Source: Solirubrobacter soli DSM 22325 | GTDB taxonomy: Bacteria > Actinomycetota > Thermoleophilia > Solirubrobacterales > Solirubrobacteraceae | DNA: 64,000 nt | Direction of reading: 5' to 3' | NCBI RefSeq assembly: GCF_000423665.1 | Contig: NZ_KE384073.1 | Coordinates: 200,144-264,143, forward strand | Shown: positions 51,336 to 61,168 of the stretch, one piece after another | Numbering within the stretch: position 1 is the first letter of the stretch | Layout: every line of letters begins with the position of its first letter | Program-made: the position numbers and the translations under genes | Notes under the pieces: model-generated | Database searches by the model: none | What the model saw: only the letters and a program-made list of their open reading frames with translations | What the model was told of the DNA's origin: nothing

Positions 51336-52157
51336 ATGGGAATCGATCGACCGCTCGCCTTTGTCACCGGTGGCTCGTCCGGCATCGGCTACGAGCTGGC
51401 CAAGCAGCTTGCCTCACACGGCCATGACGTCGCCGTCTCCGGGTCCAGCGGGCGTGTCCACGAGAGCGCCGCCCGGTTGCGCGAGCTCGGCGGGGAGGCG
51501 TGGAGCCACCAGGCCGACGCGAGCACCTACGAGGGCGTCGAGTCGTTCTGGCGCTTCGTCGAGGGCCTCGGGCGCCGCGTCGACGTCGCGGTCTTGAACG
51601 TCGGCGTCGCGGTCGGCGCCGCGATCGCCGACACGCCGCTCGACGCGCACCTGCGCGTGCTCGCGATCAACGTCGTCGGCACGACCCACATGGCCAAGCG
51701 GGTCGTGGACCACATGGTCGTCAACCGCACGGGGCGGATCCTGATCGTCTCGTCGATCTCAGCGACCACGCCGACGCCGTACGAGGGCGTCTACGGCGCC
51801 ACCAAGGCCTTCGGGTACAACCTCGCCGAGACCCTGCGTGAAGAGGTGCGCGGACACGGCGTGGTGGTCACCGCGCTGCTGCCCGGTGCCACGGACTCGG
51901 ACTTCCATAGCAACGGCGGGATGGGCGCTGACACCCCGATCGGCCGGATGCAGAAGTTCCCAAAGGAGGAAGTCGGCCGCCTCGGCTACGAAGCCTTGAT
52001 GGCCGGCGCTGACATGGTCGTCGGCGGAGGTCCGGACGCCCGCGCCGCGTACGAGCGCAACCTCCGGACGCCCGAGCCCGAGAAGGCGGCGGCGCACGCC
52101 CAGCTGGTCCGGCCGGACGGCCGCGCCGCACTCACACCGGCTTGCGGGCGCGGATGA
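51336..52157 (+). CDS. Short-chain dehydrogenase/reductase
   Basis: About 273 residues from ATG 51336 (MGIDRPLAFVTGG); TTG 51312 is less likely. The Rossmann motif TGGSSGIG, the NVGVAVGAAI segment, catalytic Ser in VSSISATTP and the YGATK pair (Tyr and Lys) define a classical SDR. The C-terminal part (ALLPGATDSDF) is normal. NAD(P)-dependent oxidoreductase of unknown substrate, cytosolic. The 3' end overlaps arsM by 26 bp, so the two units converge. Confidence 0.9.
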   Translation: MGIDRPLAFVTGGSSGIGYELAKQLASHGHDVAVSGSSGRVHESAARLRELGGEAWSHQADASTYEGVESFWRFVEGLGRRVDVAVLNVGVAVGAAIADTPLDAHLRVLAINVVGTTHMAKRVVDHMVVNRTGRILIVSSISATTPTPYEGVYGATKAFGYNLAETLREEVRGHGVVVTALLPGATDSDFHSNGGMGADTPIGRMQKFPKEEVGRLGYEALMAGADMVVGGGPDARAAYERNLRTPEPEKAAAHAQLVRPDGRAALTPACGRG

Positions 52158-53034
52158 TCGCCGACCCGGCGTGCTCGTGGACGCGGTGCGTCTCGACGAT
52201 CTCGATGTCACTCAAGCCCGCATCGGCGAGGTAGCGGGTGTATTCGTCGTGCGTGAGGGCACCGGCGATGCAGCCGACGTACTGCTGCATGTCGGCGCGG
52301 GTGGCGTCGTCCATGTCGGGGTCGGCGATGACGTCCGAGACCGCGAACAGGCCGCCGGGCTTCAACACGCGGGCCGTCTCGCGCAGCACCCGGGGCTTGT
52401 CGGTCGAGAGGTTGATGACGCAGTTCGACAGGACGACGTCGACCGAATCGGCCGGGAGCGGGATCGCTTCGATGTGCCCCTTGAGCCACTGGACGTTGTC
52501 GATCCCCGCTTTGGCCTGATTGGCGCGGGCGAGCTCGAGCATCTCGTCGGTCATGTCCAGGCCGTAGGCCGTGCCGCCCGGCGCCACACGGCGGGCGGAG
52601 AGCAGGACGTCGATGCCACCGCCGGACCCGAGGTCGAGCACGACCTGGCCGGGCTGCAGGTCCGCCATCGCCGTCGGGTTCCCGCATCCGAGAGAGGCGA
52701 TCAGCGCCTCTTCGGGGAGCTCGTCGCCCTCGTTGCCGTAGAGGCCGCGACCGAACAGTTCGGCCTGTTCGTCGGTGATGATCGCCGAGTCCGGGCTGCA
52801 GCAGCCCGCCGTCTCGATCGGGTTGGCGGTGGCGAGGGCGGCCGCGGCGTAGCGCTCGCGGACGGTCTCGCGCAGGGCGTCGGCGCCTTCGGCGCAACCG
52901 CACGTGCCGCCGGCCGCGCCGGTCTCACAGCACGTGGCCTTGTCCGCCGGTTCGCAGCAGCCGGCTTGCGCGTCGGTCGAGCAGCAGGTGCTCGTGCCGG
53001 TGGCGGCGGGGGTGAGGTCGGTCAGCTCAGCCAT
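52132..53034 (-). CDS. arsM: Arsenite S-adenosylmethionine methyltransferase with Cys-pair N-tail
   Basis: 300 residues from ATG 53034. SAM-binding motif VVLDLGSGGGIDVLL; the arsenic-binding Cys equivalents are in TAGCCSPD, LSNCVINLS and YVGCIAGAL. It methylates As(III) to volatile or soluble methylarsenicals. Odd feature: before the catalytic domain the N-tail has Cys pairs at 17-18, 26-27 and 35-36, exactly nine residues apart, then Cys45 and Cys47, like a small metal-binding repeat. It overlaps the arsR stop by 13 bp and is translated with it. Confidence 0.93.
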   Translation of the reverse strand: MAELTDLTPAATGTSTCCSTDAQAGCCEPADKATCCETGAAGGTCGCAEGADALRETVRERYAAAALATANPIETAGCCSPDSAIITDEQAELFGRGLYGNEGDELPEEALIASLGCGNPTAMADLQPGQVVLDLGSGGGIDVLLSARRVAPGGTAYGLDMTDEMLELARANQAKAGIDNVQWLKGHIEAIPLPADSVDVVLSNCVINLSTDKPRVLRETARVLKPGGLFAVSDVIADPDMDDATRADMQQYVGCIAGALTHDEYTRYLADAGLSDIEIVETHRVHEHAGSAIIRARKPV

Positions 53035-53375
53035 GCGGTCAGTTCCTCCAGCGCGCCGGGGCGGACGTAGTAGTAGGCCCACAGCCCGCGGCGCTCGGAG
53101 TCGACGATGCCGGCCTCGCGGAGCTTCTTGAGGTGGTGCGACAGCGTGGGCTGGGAGATGTCGAACAGCGGCACCAGCTCGCACACGCAGACCTTGCCGG
53201 CGTGCTTGCGCAGGACGTCGACGAGTTGCAGGCGGACAGGGTCGCCGAGCGCCTTGGCGACCTCGGCCATCCGGACGGCGTGCTCGCGCTCGACGTCGGG
53301 GTAGACGACGGGCTCGCAGCAGGGCTCGCCTGCGGCGCGCTTGGTCTTCGGGGCCAGTGGCAGATCGACAGCCAT
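53022..53375 (-). CDS. arsR: ArsR-family arsenite-responsive repressor
   Basis: 117 residues from ATG 53375. The winged helix is complete (AKALGDPVRLQLVDVLRKH, ISQPTLSHHLKKLREAGIV). The arsenic-sensing pair is in KVCVCELVPLF, in the classic ELCVCDL position, and an extra CC lies near the N-terminus (GEPCCEP). It represses until As(III) or Sb(III) binds. It is divergent from the aquaporin gene over only 42 bp that contain repeated ATCTATC elements, the likely operator for both directions. Confidence 0.93.
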   Translation of the reverse strand: MAVDLPLAPKTKRAAGEPCCEPVVYPDVEREHAVRMAEVAKALGDPVRLQLVDVLRKHAGKVCVCELVPLFDISQPTLSHHLKKLREAGIVDSERRGLWAYYYVRPGALEELTAWLS

Positions 53376-53404
53376 CTATCTACATCTATCGATTGAAGTG
53401 ACGG
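53376..53404. promoter_or_regulatory. Candidate ArsR operator and divergent promoter
   Basis: An AT-rich stretch in an otherwise GC-rich region, with two ATCTATC copies followed by ATCGAT and TTGAAG. The short spacing between arsR and the aquaporin gene means ArsR bound here would block both. The exact half-sites cannot be fixed from sequence alone. Confidence 0.55.
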
Positions 53405-53417
53405 TTGTCAATGGAAT

Positions 53418-54140
53418 ATGGTCCGGTCGGTGATGCGACCGCCCCTGCGACGACGGCTGTTGGCCGAGTTCCTCGGCAGCGCCCTGCTGGCCGCGTTGGT
53501 GATCGGCTCGGGAATCGCCGCTCAGAACCTCTCCGAGGACGCCGGGCTCCAGCTGCTCGAGAACGCGGCGGCGACCGCCGCCGGGCTGTTCGCGTTGATC
53601 CTGATCTTCGGCCCGGTGTCAGGGGCGCACCTCAACCCGGTCGTGTCGCTCGTCGACGCCGCGTTCGGCGGGCTCGACCGGCGCGATCTCGCCCCGTACA
53701 TGGCGGTGCAGGTCGTCGGTTGTGTCGCCGGTGCCGTGCTCGCCAACGTCATGTTCGACCTGGCGGCGATCAGCATCTCCACGCACCACCGCGCGAGCCC
53801 GGCGCATCTGCTCTCGGAGGTCGTCGCGACCTGCGGGCTGATACTCGTGATCTTCTCGCTCGCCCGGACGGGCCGCCTCGCAACCGCTCCCGCCGCGGTC
53901 GGCGCCTACATCGGCGCCGCGTACTGGTTCACCAGCTCCACGAGCTTCGCCAACCCGGCGATCAGCGTCGGGCGCGTGTTCTCGGATACCTTCGCCGGGA
54001 TCGCGCCCGCCTCGGTGCCCGGTTTCGTGATCGCCCAACTCGCCGGAGGCGCGGTCGCGTTCGTCCTGATCCGCACGCTGTATCCCGGGCTCAGTCCCAC
54101 CCAAGCCGCCGGCGTCGTCGTCCCCAAGGAGTCGACTTGA
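53418..54140 (+). CDS. Aquaporin/glycerol-channel family protein of ars operon
   Basis: 240 residues from ATG 53418; ATG 53433 is an alternative. Six spans and two half-helices of the MIP family. The pore motifs are NPV rather than NPA in the first half (SGAHLNPVVSLVD) and NPA in the second (SFANPAISVGR, with the selectivity-filter Arg). Aquaglyceroporins in ars operons conduct As(OH)3 out after ArsC reduces arsenate. The overlap with arsC by TTGA supports that pairing. Confidence 0.9.
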   Translation: MVRSVMRPPLRRRLLAEFLGSALLAALVIGSGIAAQNLSEDAGLQLLENAAATAAGLFALILIFGPVSGAHLNPVVSLVDAAFGGLDRRDLAPYMAVQVVGCVAGAVLANVMFDLAAISISTHHRASPAHLLSEVVATCGLILVIFSLARTGRLATAPAAVGAYIGAAYWFTSSTSFANPAISVGRVFSDTFAGIAPASVPGFVIAQLAGGAVAFVLIRTLYPGLSPTQAAGVVVPKEST

Positions 54141-54538
54141 GCCACGTCCTGTTCGTCTGCCTGCACAACGCCGGCCGCTCCCAGATCAGCCAGGCGCTCT
54201 TCGAGCGGGCCGCTTCCGGCCGCCATACCGCCGAGTCCGCGGGCAGCGTCGCCGACCCCGACGGCCACGTCCATCCCGAGGTCATCGAGGTCATGCGCGA
54301 GCTCGACATCGACCTCGCCGACCGCCGTCCGCAGCGTCTCACGACCGAACTCGCCGAGCGCGCCGACGTCGTCGTGACGATGGGCTGCGGCGACACCTGC
54401 CCGTACATCCCCGGCAAGCGCTACCTCGACTGGGACCTGCCCGACCCCAAGGGTCAACCGATCGAAGCGGTGAGAGCCACACGAGACGAGATCGCAAGCC
54501 GGATCGACGCTCTGATCGCCGAGCTCGACGAGACCTGA
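54137..54538 (+). CDS. arsC: Arsenate reductase, low-molecular-weight phosphatase type
   Basis: 133 residues from TTG 54137, coupled to the aquaporin stop by TTGA. Catalytic loop CLHNAGRSQ near the N-terminus, then ESAGSVADPDGHVHPEV and a second Cys pair in TMGCGDTCPYIPGKRYLDWDLPDP with the general-acid Asp. This is the thioredoxin- or mycothiol-linked class. It would reduce As(V) to As(III) for export by the channel or methylation by ArsM. A second arsC-like domain is found in the fusion at 21016. Confidence 0.92.
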   Translation: MSHVLFVCLHNAGRSQISQALFERAASGRHTAESAGSVADPDGHVHPEVIEVMRELDIDLADRRPQRLTTELAERADVVVTMGCGDTCPYIPGKRYLDWDLPDPKGQPIEAVRATRDEIASRIDALIAELDET

Positions 54539-54570
54539 TCAAGACTCAGATATCCCAAGCCCGGACCGGT

Positions 54571-54586
54571 GTAGCACCTGTGTTAC
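54571..54586. promoter_or_regulatory. Upstream operator copy of toxin-antitoxin module
   Basis: GTAGCACCTGTGTTAC matches the perfect palindrome at 54604 in 14 of 16 positions and is 33 bp from it, about three helical turns. Together they suggest cooperative binding of the antitoxin or toxin-antitoxin complex. Confidence 0.65.
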
Positions 54587-54603
54587 GCTTAGCTCGTTCT
54601 GAC

Positions 54604-54619
54604 GTAACACATGTGTTAC
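54604..54619. promoter_or_regulatory. Perfect 16-bp palindromic operator of toxin-antitoxin module
   Basis: GTAACACATGTGTTAC, perfectly symmetrical and AT-rich, 27 bp before the proposed antitoxin start. The sequence TAGCTC between the two copies could be a -10 element. Probably the autoregulatory site of the XRE antitoxin. Confidence 0.75.
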
Positions 54620-54646
54620 ATGTCCCACGGGTGCAGACGGCGCGCG

Positions 54647-55003
54647 ATGGCTCATCACGAAACCCAAGACACGACCTTGCATGACCGCTGGCTCGCCGAG
54701 CAACTCGGTGATCCCGAGTTCCGAGCCGAGTACGAGCGCGAGCGGCGCGAACTGGCCGTCATCGACGAGATCGTCAACGCACTCGACCAGCTCCGCGCCG
54801 AGTACGGAATGTCGAAGGCGGAACTCGCGCGTGAGATCGGCAAGAACCCTGCGAGTGTCCGGCGTCTCCTGACGGCGTCGGGCAACCCCGAGTTGCGCAC
54901 CGTGGTCGCGATGGCCGCCGCACTCGACGCGGACATCAAAGTCGTCCCGCGGAAGCGTGGTCGGAGGCCCACAAAGCCGCGCCCGAAAGACCCGGTCACC
55001 TGA
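54647..55003 (+). CDS. XRE-family antitoxin (HigA-like)
   Basis: 118 residues from ATG 54647; ATG 54620 and 54611 are in frame but lie in or beside the operator. The N-terminal half is charged and helical (DPEFRAEYERERRELAVIDEIV). The helix-turn-helix is YGMSKAELAREIGKNPASVRRLL, followed by LRTVVAMAAALDADIKVV. A basic tail (RKRGRRPTKPRPK) ends it. The antitoxin precedes the toxin gene by 40 bp, an order seen in reverse higBA-type pairs. Two palindromes upstream support autoregulation. Confidence 0.85.
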   Translation: MAHHETQDTTLHDRWLAEQLGDPEFRAEYERERRELAVIDEIVNALDQLRAEYGMSKAELAREIGKNPASVRRLLTASGNPELRTVVAMAAALDADIKVVPRKRGRRPTKPRPKDPVT

Positions 55004-55043
55004 CCTCAGCTCCGTCCGAGACCGGCCGTAGCGTTCGCTGGCC

Positions 55044-55466
55044 GTGTCTTGGGGAATCGTCTACTACGCGACGCAGACTGGCGACGCTCCCGGGCTCGAG
55101 TTCCTGAGGTCTTGCCCGGTGAAGGTCAGGGCGAAGCTCGTTGCAGTCCTCGAGGCCGTTCGTGCAGCCCCACCGCCGGCGTTCAGCGGCGGCGGCAAGT
55201 GGGAGGCCATGCACGGCTCGATGGGCGGCTACTACGAGATTCGGGTCACCGGCCCGGGCCGCCAGCACTACCGGCTGTTCTGCATCCTCGACAACGGCAA
55301 CGCCGAGGAACTCGCCGAACGCGGCCTCCCCGCGCCTCAGATCGTCGTGATCAACGGCATGGTCAAGCCCAACGCCTCGCTATTCACGCACGGCGAGTAC
55401 GAGAAGCACGTCCGTCGACTCGGCGACCGCTATCTCGCCACGCTGCCGCGGCCGATCGCCATCTGA
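55044..55466 (+). CDS. HigB/Gp49-like mRNA interferase toxin
   Basis: 140 residues from GTG 55044. It matches the phage-derived Gp49-like/HigB group: GLEFLRSCPVKVRAKLVAVLEAV, GGGKWEAMHGSMGGYYEIRV and HYRLFCILDN, with the basic and aromatic residues expected for a ribosome-dependent RNase fold. The C-terminus (INGMVKPNASLFTHGEYEKHVRRLGDRYL) carries the conserved K-P-x-x-x-h-x-x-x-x-Y/A pattern. Its activity would be blocked by the upstream antitoxin. Confidence 0.82.
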   Translation: MSWGIVYYATQTGDAPGLEFLRSCPVKVRAKLVAVLEAVRAAPPPAFSGGGKWEAMHGSMGGYYEIRVTGPGRQHYRLFCILDNGNAEELAERGLPAPQIVVINGMVKPNASLFTHGEYEKHVRRLGDRYLATLPRPIAI

Positions 55467-55519
55467 CGCAATTGGTCCGCCGCGGGAGTCACGGGTTCGG
55501 CGAACGGACCCCATGAACG

Positions 55520-55547
55520 CGAAAGGCCCGCCGGAGCGGGCCTTTCG
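55520..55547 (-). terminator. Terminator downstream of tRNA-Gly
   Basis: A 12-bp perfect stem (CGAAAGGCCCGC and complement) with a 4-base loop, located 5 bases past the tRNA 3' end on its strand. It can also stop the convergent toxin transcript on the other strand. Confidence 0.8.
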
Positions 55548-55552
55548 TAGAG

Positions 55553-55626
55553 AGCGGATGAAGGGACTCGAACCCTCGACCTTCTGCATGGCAAGCAGAC
55601 GCTCTAGCCAACTGAGCTACATCCGC
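55553..55626 (-). tRNA. tRNA-Gly (anticodon GCC)
   Basis: A 74-nt cloverleaf on the minus strand: acceptor GCGGATG/CATCCGC with discriminator U, D arm GCTCAGTTGGCTAGAGC, anticodon stem TCTGC/GCAGA around loop TTGCCAT, and T arm GAGGG-TTCGAGT-CCCTT. The anticodon GCC reads GGC. CCA is not encoded. No integrase or attachment-like duplication was seen beside it. Confidence 0.96.
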
Positions 55627-55689
55627 AAACGCGGTGGCGAGTATAGCCACGTTGATTTGGTCTTGTGAGAGCGCCGGTACAGTCCAGGT

Positions 55690-57695
<2,006 letters not shown>

Positions 57696-57699
<4 letters not shown>

Positions 57700-58643
57700 G
57701 ACAGCGCGGCTCGCCCGAGCTGGACCCCGGTTCGGCCGGCGGCGAGCCGCTCGCGCGCCTCCGTCAGCAGTTCGCCGGACGGCGCCAGGTAGTCGCGCCA
57801 CGAGCGCGTGGCGCGCCAGCCGAGGAGCCGCTCGGCCTTCGCGGTCGAGATCCCGCCGGCGTCCTCGCGGGGGAGCGCGCCCACCGACACCTCGGCGCCG
57901 AAGTGGTGCGAGATCAGCTCCTGCAACGGCCGCCCCGCGCCGTTGTCGGCCGCGGCGATGTACATCGCCTCATGCCCGTCCAACGAGCTCTCCGCGGCGA
58001 GCCGCAGCGCGTGGGCGAGGTCGTAGGCGTCGACGTAGCTCCAGAAGCTCGCGCTCGGCCCGCTGCCGAGCGGGTCGGTGAGCCAGCCGTGCAAGGACCG
58101 CTCGTAGTTGCCCTCCCACTGCACCCACGTGGGCCGGATCGTCAACGCCCGCAGATCCGAGCGCGCGACGGCGGCGTCCATCAGCTGCTCTCCGAACACC
58201 TTGGCCAGCGCGTAGGGATCCTGGGGGCGGGAGGGGAGCGACTCGTCGATCGGCGCCGACGACGCCCAGAACGGCCGCTCGGCGAACGCCATCCCCGCCA
58301 CGGTCTCCGACGACACGTTGACCAACCGGTCCACGCCCACGCGCACGCAGGCCTCGACCAGGTTGAACGTCGACATCAGGTTGTTGGAGAAGACCTTGTG
58401 CGGCGCGTTGCGGGTCGGCTCGGGGAGCGCGGCGCAGTGGATGACGACGTCGGCGCCGCGAACGGCCGCGAAGGCGTCGCCCGGGTCGGTGAGATCGGCC
58501 TGGAAGTAGTGGGCGCCGCGGTGGCCGCCCTCGTAGACGGGCGCGATCAGATCACAGCCCGTGACGCGGTGGCCGGCCTCGAGGAGGTCGTGCACGGTCG
58601 CCGCGCCGACCTTGCCGCGAGCGCCGGTGACGAGGATGTCCAT
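57696..58643 (-). CDS. NAD-dependent epimerase/dehydratase family protein
   Basis: 315 residues from ATG 58643. An extended SDR: Rossmann TGARGKVGAATV, HCAALPEPTRN, catalytic Ser/Thr in NVSSETVAG, and Tyr-Lys in DPYALAKVFGEQ. The C-terminal lobe (GHEAMYIAAADNGAGRPLQELI ... GGISTAKAERLLGW) matches sugar-nucleotide epimerase relatives, though substrate is unclear. No sugar-pathway gene is adjacent. It overlaps the ftsH stop by four bases. Confidence 0.88.
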
Positions 58644-58653
58644 GACCGGATGA

Positions 58654-58938
58654 CTACCAGCTACGAGCGACCCGCAGCCCGTAGACCAGCGCGCCGACGA
58701 ACATCAGCCCGGTCAAGGCGGGGATATCGACCCGCGCCGCCGTGTGCGCGGCCGCCGACATCGCCGGGCAGCCGGGGACGATGCAGGTGCGTCCGGCGGT
58801 CCAGAGCAGGCAGGCGATCAGCTCGGCGGCGCACAGCGCGATCGCGGTGCGGGGGAACAGCGGCGGCGCATGAACGGTCGGGAAGAACAGAAACGCGCCG
58901 AACGACACCCAGAGCGTGAGTGCGATCGTCAGTTCCAC
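58654..58938 (-). CDS. Small three-span membrane protein
   Basis: 94 residues from GTG 58938. Hydrophobic segments at the N-terminus (IALTLWVSFGAFLFFPTV), centre (AIALCAAELIACLLWTA) and C-terminus (ALTGLMFVGALVYGL). A loop has two Cys (RTCIVPGCPAM) that could form a disulfide or bind metal. It lies just upstream of the epimerase gene, 10 bp away, and probably shares its transcript. No family recognised. Confidence 0.6.
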   Translation of the reverse strand: MELTIALTLWVSFGAFLFFPTVHAPPLFPRTAIALCAAELIACLLWTAGRTCIVPGCPAMSAAAHTAARVDIPALTGLMFVGALVYGLRVARSW

Positions 58939-59024
58939 TCGTGCATGGTCTCAGACGCGTACTCTGAACCCGGGACGGGGGACCTGCGTAGACCTCCGCG
59001 TTGGGAAACTGAATGGAGGGAAGC

Positions 59025-59384
59025 ATGCGTAAGAGCAAGCTCGCCGCGGGGGCCGTCGTGTTGGCTGTGGGTCTCGGGGGCGTCATGACCACCGCTGGGT
59101 CCGCGGCGCCGAACGCGACCTACAAGCTGTCCGCGGACAAGTCGAAGTTGAAGTTCAACAAGTCGACGATCCGCGCCAAGGCGGGCAAGGTCACGCTCAG
59201 CATGTCCAACCCGTCGAGCCTGCCGCACAACATCGGCATCAAGGGCAAGGGGTCCGGCAAGACCGTCAACAAGGGCGGTACGTCGACCTTCAGCGCCAAG
59301 CTCAAGAAGGGCACCTACACCTTCTACTGCAGCGTCGGCTCGCACGCCAAGGCCGGGATGACCGGCAAGCTGATCGTCGGCTGA
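59025..59384 (+). CDS. Secreted cupredoxin-like (plastocyanin-type) protein
   Basis: 119 residues. GGAGGGAAGC immediately before ATG 59025 decides the start over ATG 59013. Signal peptide MRKSKLAAGAVVLAVGLGG, cleavage near GSAAPNA. The blue-copper ligands are in LPHNIGIKG (His) and FYCSVGSHAKAGM (Cys, His, Met), in the canonical order for a type 1 copper site. The protein is very Lys-rich. A small extracytoplasmic electron carrier is likely; its redox partner is not in the window. A strong hairpin follows the stop. Confidence 0.9.
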   Translation: MRKSKLAAGAVVLAVGLGGVMTTAGSAAPNATYKLSADKSKLKFNKSTIRAKAGKVTLSMSNPSSLPHNIGIKGKGSGKTVNKGGTSTFSAKLKKGTYTFYCSVGSHAKAGMTGKLIVG

Positions 59385-59393
59385 CGTGGATTT

Positions 59394-59421
59394 GGTCTGG
59401 CGCGTTTGCGCGCGCCAGACC
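59394..59421 (+). terminator. Terminator hairpin after cupredoxin gene
   Basis: An 11-bp perfect stem (GGTCTGGCGCG and complement) with a 6-base loop, starting 10 bases after the stop codon. No strong T-run follows. Confidence 0.75.
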
Positions 59422-59496
59422 CTGGCAACACTTAGTGACGTCCGCTACAGAGGCCGCGGCGGCCTAAAGGGAGGCGCCGCGGGGGAGGTGAGGACG

Positions 59497-60984
59497 TTGG
59501 CACACGAGGTCAGCACTCGAGGTACGACCACGGGGCGGAGGTTCGAACGCCCTGACCAGGTTGAGCCGCAGTACGCCCCGGAGGCGCGCAGCGACCATCT
59601 GCCGCCGATGGAGTACAAGGACATGCCGGAGCCGCTGCCGCTCCGGAAGGTCCTCGGGCCGAGCGTGATCCTCGCGGGGGTCGGCGTCGGCTCCGGCGAG
59701 TACATCCTCTGGCCGTACATCAGCTCCAACGCCGGCGTCGGGTTCCTCTACCTGGCCGTCGTCGGCGTGACGATCCAGTACTTCCTCAACATGGAGATCG
59801 AGCGCTACACGCTCGCGACGGGGGAGACCGCGATCGCCGGGTTCGCGCGCTCGTGGAAGCCGTGGGGGATCCTCTTCTGCGTCTTCGCGATCGTCCCCAA
59901 CATCTGGCCCGGCTGGGGCACGGCGGGAGCGACGATCCTGACCTACCTCGTAGGCGGGTCGGCGAACGTGATCGCGATGATCGTGCTCCTGTCGATCGGG
60001 GTGGCGTTGACGACGTCGCCCGTCGTCTACAAGGCGCTCGAGGGCGCGGAGTTCTTCAAGGTCGGGCTGACGATCGTCTTCCTGATCATCGCGATCGTCG
60101 CCGCCATCGAGCCGTCGGACTGGAAGGCCCTGGGCGACAACGTCGGCAACCTGGGCACGCTCCCGACCGGCGACGTCGCGGTCGCGACCCTGCTCGCCGG
60201 CCTCGTCTTCGCGGGCGCGGGCGGCGCGAACAACCTCGTGCAGTCCAACTGGATCCGCGAGAAGGGCTTCGGCATGGGCTCCTACGCGCCGCGGATCGAG
60301 TCCACGATGACGGGCGAGCCCGAGCCTGAGCCGTCGACGGGCGTGATGATGCGCCAGGACGAGGAGAACATCGCGCGCTTCCGCAAGTGGTTCAGCGTGG
60401 CCAACAAGGAGCAGCTCGTCTCGTTCTGGGCGATCTGCCTGGCCTCGATCACGGTGTTCTCGGTGCTCGCCTACTCGACGGTGTTCGGCAAGAACATCTC
60501 CGACGAGGCCGACTTCGACTTCATCAAGGGCGAGGGCGAGGTCCTCAAGGACGTCGTCGGGCCCTGGTTCGGCACGTTCTTCTGGATCTTCGGATCGATC
60601 TCGCTGATGCTGGTCGCGCTGGGCGTCGTCGACTACGTCGCACGTCTGTCTGCTGACGTTCTCAAGACACTGCACCTGCGCGACAACCAGCGCTGGAGCG
60701 AGTCGAAGCTCTACGCGTGCGTCGTGTGGGGGATGTGCCTCCTGGGCATCGCCGTCCTCGCGGCGGGCTTCGACCAGCCGCTCGTGCTGCTGGTGCTGAG
60801 CGCCTGCCTGAACGGCATCGTGATGTTCGTGTACTCGATCCTGTTGATCCGGCTCAACCGCAAGGGTCTGCCGCCGGCGATCCGCGTCCGCGGCGTGCGC
60901 CTCGGCGCACTGGGGTTCGCGGTGCTGTTCTACGGCTTCTTCGCCGGCTGGTACGTGATCGTCCAGCTCGGGGAGATCTTCTAG
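59497..60984 (+). CDS. Nramp-like metal transporter, GSGE variant
   Basis: About 495 residues from TTG 59497, which has GGGGGAGGTGAGG just upstream; GTG 59488 is an alternative. A long hydrophilic N-tail precedes about eleven spans. The overall pattern resembles Nramp (divalent metal) transporters, but the first-span DPGN metal motif is replaced by GVGVGSGEYILWPY, typical of the Nramp-related GSGE group whose substrate is unsettled. Other landmarks are PNIWPGWGTAGATI and LAGLVFAGAGGANNLVQSNWIRE. A 31-residue membrane peptide starts directly after its stop. Confidence 0.8.
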   Translation: MAHEVSTRGTTTGRRFERPDQVEPQYAPEARSDHLPPMEYKDMPEPLPLRKVLGPSVILAGVGVGSGEYILWPYISSNAGVGFLYLAVVGVTIQYFLNMEIERYTLATGETAIAGFARSWKPWGILFCVFAIVPNIWPGWGTAGATILTYLVGGSANVIAMIVLLSIGVALTTSPVVYKALEGAEFFKVGLTIVFLIIAIVAAIEPSDWKALGDNVGNLGTLPTGDVAVATLLAGLVFAGAGGANNLVQSNWIREKGFGMGSYAPRIESTMTGEPEPEPSTGVMMRQDEENIARFRKWFSVANKEQLVSFWAICLASITVFSVLAYSTVFGKNISDEADFDFIKGEGEVLKDVVGPWFGTFFWIFGSISLMLVALGVVDYVARLSADVLKTLHLRDNQRWSESKLYACVVWGMCLLGIAVLAAGFDQPLVLLVLSACLNGIVMFVYSILLIRLNRKGLPPAIRVRGVRLGALGFAVLFYGFFAGWYVIVQLGEIF

Positions 60985-61080
60985 ATGACGTCGCGCCGCC
61001 TCTTCGCCCGCTTCGTCGTGTTCGCCGCCACGTTCACAGTGCTGTACGTGGCGGCGACGCTGCTCGGGCTGAACACCTAG
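60985..61080 (+). CDS. 31-residue single-span membrane peptide
   Basis: Starts with ATG directly after the transporter TAG, zero bases between, with GGGGAG about ten bases upstream. The peptide has a basic N-end (MTSRRLFARF) and one hydrophobic span (VVFAATFTVLYVAATLLGL), so it should insert with N-in topology. Size and placement suit a small accessory subunit of the transporter, as known for other membrane carriers. No homologue recognised. Confidence 0.65.
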   Translation: MTSRRLFARFVVFAATFTVLYVAATLLGLNT

Positions 61081-61168
61081 ACCTACCTGGACGATCGGTC
61101 GAGTTGCGTCCAGACCGATTCAAGTCAAAGATGTCGCAACCAGGACGGACCCGCACGGAGGCGGCGAG

